A stretch of DNA of 6,841 nt from Ignavibacteriota bacterium. Lineage in GTDB: Bacteria; Bacteroidota; UBA10030; UBA6906. Under the pieces are notes generated by a model, which saw only the letters and a program-made list of their open reading frames with translations, had not been told where the DNA came from and ran no database searches. The stretch spans positions 7,057 to 13,897 of the forward strand of contig PMNP01000032.1 in NCBI GenBank assembly GCA_003161755.1, in the 5' to 3' direction. The position numbers and the translations under genes are program-made. The number at the start of each line of letters is the position of its first letter. Within the stretch, counting starts at the first letter, position 1. This document shows, piece by piece, positions 5,099 to 6,841 of the stretch.

Positions 5099-6841
5099 CT
5101 ACCGTCGTTTTGCGCCGGCTTTCTTCGTGGCCTTTTTCACTGTCTTCTTCCTTGCCACGGCTTTGGCCGCCTTTTTCGGCGCGGCTTTGGCGGTTGCAGG
5201 TTTCGCTGCAATCGCGGACTGCGCCGCTGCAAGGCGTGCAATGGGAACGCGGAACGGTGAACATGAGACGTAGTTCATCCCGACACGATAGCAGAACTCA
5301 ATGGATGATGGGTCTCCACCGTGCTCACCGCATATGCCGATCTTCAGCTTGGGGCGGACACTCCGTCCCTTTTCAATCGCCATACTGATGAGCTGGCCGA
5401 TGCCTTCCTGGTCAAGCGCCTGGAAAGGATCGACGGACAGGATTTTCTTCTCCAGGTAATCCGGCACGAATCCACCGATATCGTCGCGGGAGAATCCAAA
5501 GCCCATCTGTGTCAGATCGTTTGTTCCGAACGAGAAGAACTCCGCCGACTCCGCAATCTTGTCGGCCGTCAGCGCCGCCCGGGGAATTTCGATCATCGTC
5601 CCGTAGAGGTACTCGATTTTCGCCACACCGTACTTCTTGCAGACTTCCGCATGAATGGCGTCCACAATCCGGCGCTGGTTGTCAAGCTCCGCTTTCAGGC
5701 CAACCACCGGCACCATGATCTCAGGAAGCGCTTTCTTGCCTTCTTGAATCAGCTCGATGGCCGATTCCAGAACTGCACGGACCTGCATCTCGGTGATCTC
5801 CGGATAGGTAATCCCGAGGCGGACGCCCCGGTGGCCCATCATTGGATTGTTCTCATGCAATCCTTCCGCACGCTTATTAAGCTCGTCGGAGGAGATGCCA
5901 AGGGACTGCGCGAGACGCGCACGCTCGTCCGCCCGAGTAGGAACGAACTCATGGAGCGGCGGATCAAGCAGGCGAACCGTCACCGGCAGGCCGTCCATCA
6001 CCGCAAGCGTGTCCTTGATGTCCTTCTTGACGAAAGGATAGAGGTCCGCAAGAGCAGCGCGGCGTTCCTGTTCCGTTCGCGAGATGATCATTTTCCGAAG
6101 CAGGAACAACGGCTGCTCGGAGTTCTTTCCGTAGAACATGTGTTCCGTCCGGAAGAGCCCGATGCCTTCGGCGCCAAACCCGCGGGCCTTCGTCGCATCT
6201 TCGGGGGTATCAGCATTCGTACGGACACCGATTGTCCGGAATTTGTCGACGATCTTCATGAATTCCTGGAAGCGCGGGTTTTCCGTCGCGCTGACCATGG
6301 AGAGCTGACCGGCATAAATGTAGCCTTTTGACCCATTGAGGGTAAACCAGTCGCCTTCACGGTATGATTTGCCATTGACTGTCACCGATTTTGCATGAGC
6401 GTCAATATGCAGCGCAGCGCAACCAACGATGCAGCATTTGCCCCAGCCGCGGGCAACAAGCGCCGCATGGGAGGTCATACCGCCGCGGGCAGTGAGTATC
6501 CCGGAGGCGGCCCTCATCCCTTCAACATCCTCAGGATTAGTTTCTTCGCGCACCAGGATATTTTTCTTACCGGCGCGGGCGGCAGCTACGGCGTCCTCCG
6601 CGGTGAAGACGATTGCTCCGGAGGCAGCGCCGGGACCGGCTGGCAAACCTTTAACAATTAAGACGGCTGTTTTTTCAGTTTCCGGGTCAATAATCGGGTG
6701 GAGGAGTTCGTCGAGCTGTTTGGGCTCAACCCGCATTACAGCAGTTTTCTCATCGATTAGTTTTTCATCGAGCATATCGATGGCCATATTCAGCGCGGCG
6801 GTGCCGGTTCTCTTGCCCACGCGGCACTGGAGCATCCAGAG
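5099..6841 (-). CDS. ppdK: Pyruvate, phosphate dikinase, C-terminal two thirds (cut by window edge)
   Basis: Cytoplasmic enzyme interconverting pyruvate + ATP + phosphate and phosphoenolpyruvate + AMP + pyrophosphate, through a phosphohistidine domain that swings between two active sites. 580 residues are visible, entering at LWMLQCRVGKRTG, the segment just after the nucleotide-binding domain. About 330 N-terminal residues are therefore missing by comparison with the 874-residue Clostridium symbiosum enzyme. The swivelling domain has ARGGMTSHAALVARG with the phosphorylated histidine at visible residue 125. The PEP/pyruvate barrel has GIGLFRTEHMF (R231), VRLLDPPLHEF (R290), NPMMGHRGVRLG, GTMIEIPRA (E418), SFGTNDLTQM (N441) and GICGEHGGDPSS (C504), matching known catalytic residues His455, Arg561, Arg617, Glu745, Asn768 and Cys831. 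The family normally ends near SPFRVPIARLAAAQ; here 36 further Lys/Ala-rich residues follow. It is probably a transcription unit separate from queA. Confidence 0.97.
   Translation of the reverse strand, partial: LWMLQCRVGKRTGTAALNMAIDMLDEKLIDEKTAVMRVEPKQLDELLHPIIDPETEKTAVLIVKGLPAGPGAASGAIVFTAEDAVAAARAGKKNILVREETNPEDVEGMRAASGILTARGGMTSHAALVARGWGKCCIVGCAALHIDAHAKSVTVNGKSYREGDWFTLNGSKGYIYAGQLSMVSATENPRFQEFMKIVDKFRTIGVRTNADTPEDATKARGFGAEGIGLFRTEHMFYGKNSEQPLFLLRKMIISRTEQERRAALADLYPFVKKDIKDTLAVMDGLPVTVRLLDPPLHEFVPTRADERARLAQSLGISSDELNKRAEGLHENNPMMGHRGVRLGITYPEITEMQVRAVLESAIELIQEGKKALPEIMVPVVGLKAELDNQRRIVDAIHAEVCKKYGVAKIEYLYGTMIEIPRAALTADKIAESAEFFSFGTNDLTQMGFGFSRDDIGGFVPDYLEKKILSVDPFQALDQEGIGQLISMAIEKGRSVRPKLKIGICGEHGGDPSSIEFCYRVGMNYVSCSPFRVPIARLAAAQSAIAAKPATAKAAPKKAAKAVARKKTVKKATKKAGAKRR
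5102..5209 (-). other. Lys/Ala-rich basic tail coding segment at the PPDK C-terminus
   Basis: The last 36 codons of ppdK encode AAKPATAKAAPKKAAKA continuing to KKAGAKRR: 12 Lys, 3 Arg, 13 Ala and no acidic residue. The frame is continuous with the catalytic domain and ends at a TAG at 5099-5101. The composition resembles histone-H1-like bacterial proteins and other low-complexity KA-rich tails, and it is predicted to be disordered or weakly helical. It is not part of the dikinase fold. A nucleic-acid or acidic-surface binding role is inference only. Confidence 0.8.

Noticed and set aside
5321..6331. Plus-strand open frame of 336 codons opposite ppdK
   Set aside because: It lies wholly antisense to a clearly conserved enzyme, has no recognisable motif, and its length is explained by the scarcity of stop codons opposite G+C-rich coding sequence.

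Overview
The window is a compact, entirely minus-strand stretch of a bacterial chromosome carrying housekeeping genes. Read in transcription order (right to left) it holds: the C-terminal two thirds of pyruvate phosphate dikinase (ppdK, cut by the right edge), queA (queuosine tRNA modification), an APC-type membrane permease with a soluble C-terminal domain, ispD (isoprenoid synthesis), plsY (glycerol-3-phosphate acyltransferase) and the N-terminal half of gpsA (glycerol-3-phosphate dehydrogenase, cut by the left edge).

Organism: base composition is moderate, by eye a little above half G+C. PlsY has the variant motif GHIWTLFAGF where many bacteria have a proline, and the MEP isoprenoid pathway, queuosine synthesis and PPDK occur together. 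This looks to me like a Gram-negative of the Bacteroidota/Chlorobiota/Ignavibacteriota kind. That placement comes from remembered sequence resemblance and is tentative. Good Shine-Dalgarno sequences precede queA and plsY.

Layout: ppdK runs from the right edge to 5099. A 97-base gap with a perfect 11-bp inverted repeat separates it from queA (3964-5001). After 62 bases comes the permease (2051-3901), whose stop overlaps the ispD start by 4 bases (ATGA). An 85-base gap follows ispD, then plsY (572-1249) and, 38 bases later, gpsA. No gap exceeds 100 bases. I see no tRNA, rRNA, mobile element, CRISPR array or phage gene.

How the genes fit together: gpsA makes sn-glycerol-3-phosphate and plsY acylates it, so the last two genes encode consecutive steps at the start of phospholipid synthesis. 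IspD works in the MEP pathway and QueA in tRNA modification; their link to the lipid genes is positional only. PPDK interconverts pyruvate and phosphoenolpyruvate and is probably a separate unit. The least ordinary features are a 36-residue Lys/Ala-rich, histone-H1-like tail on PPDK, the hairpin before queA, and the uncharacterised C-terminal domain of the permease. I did not find evidence for a new multi-gene system.
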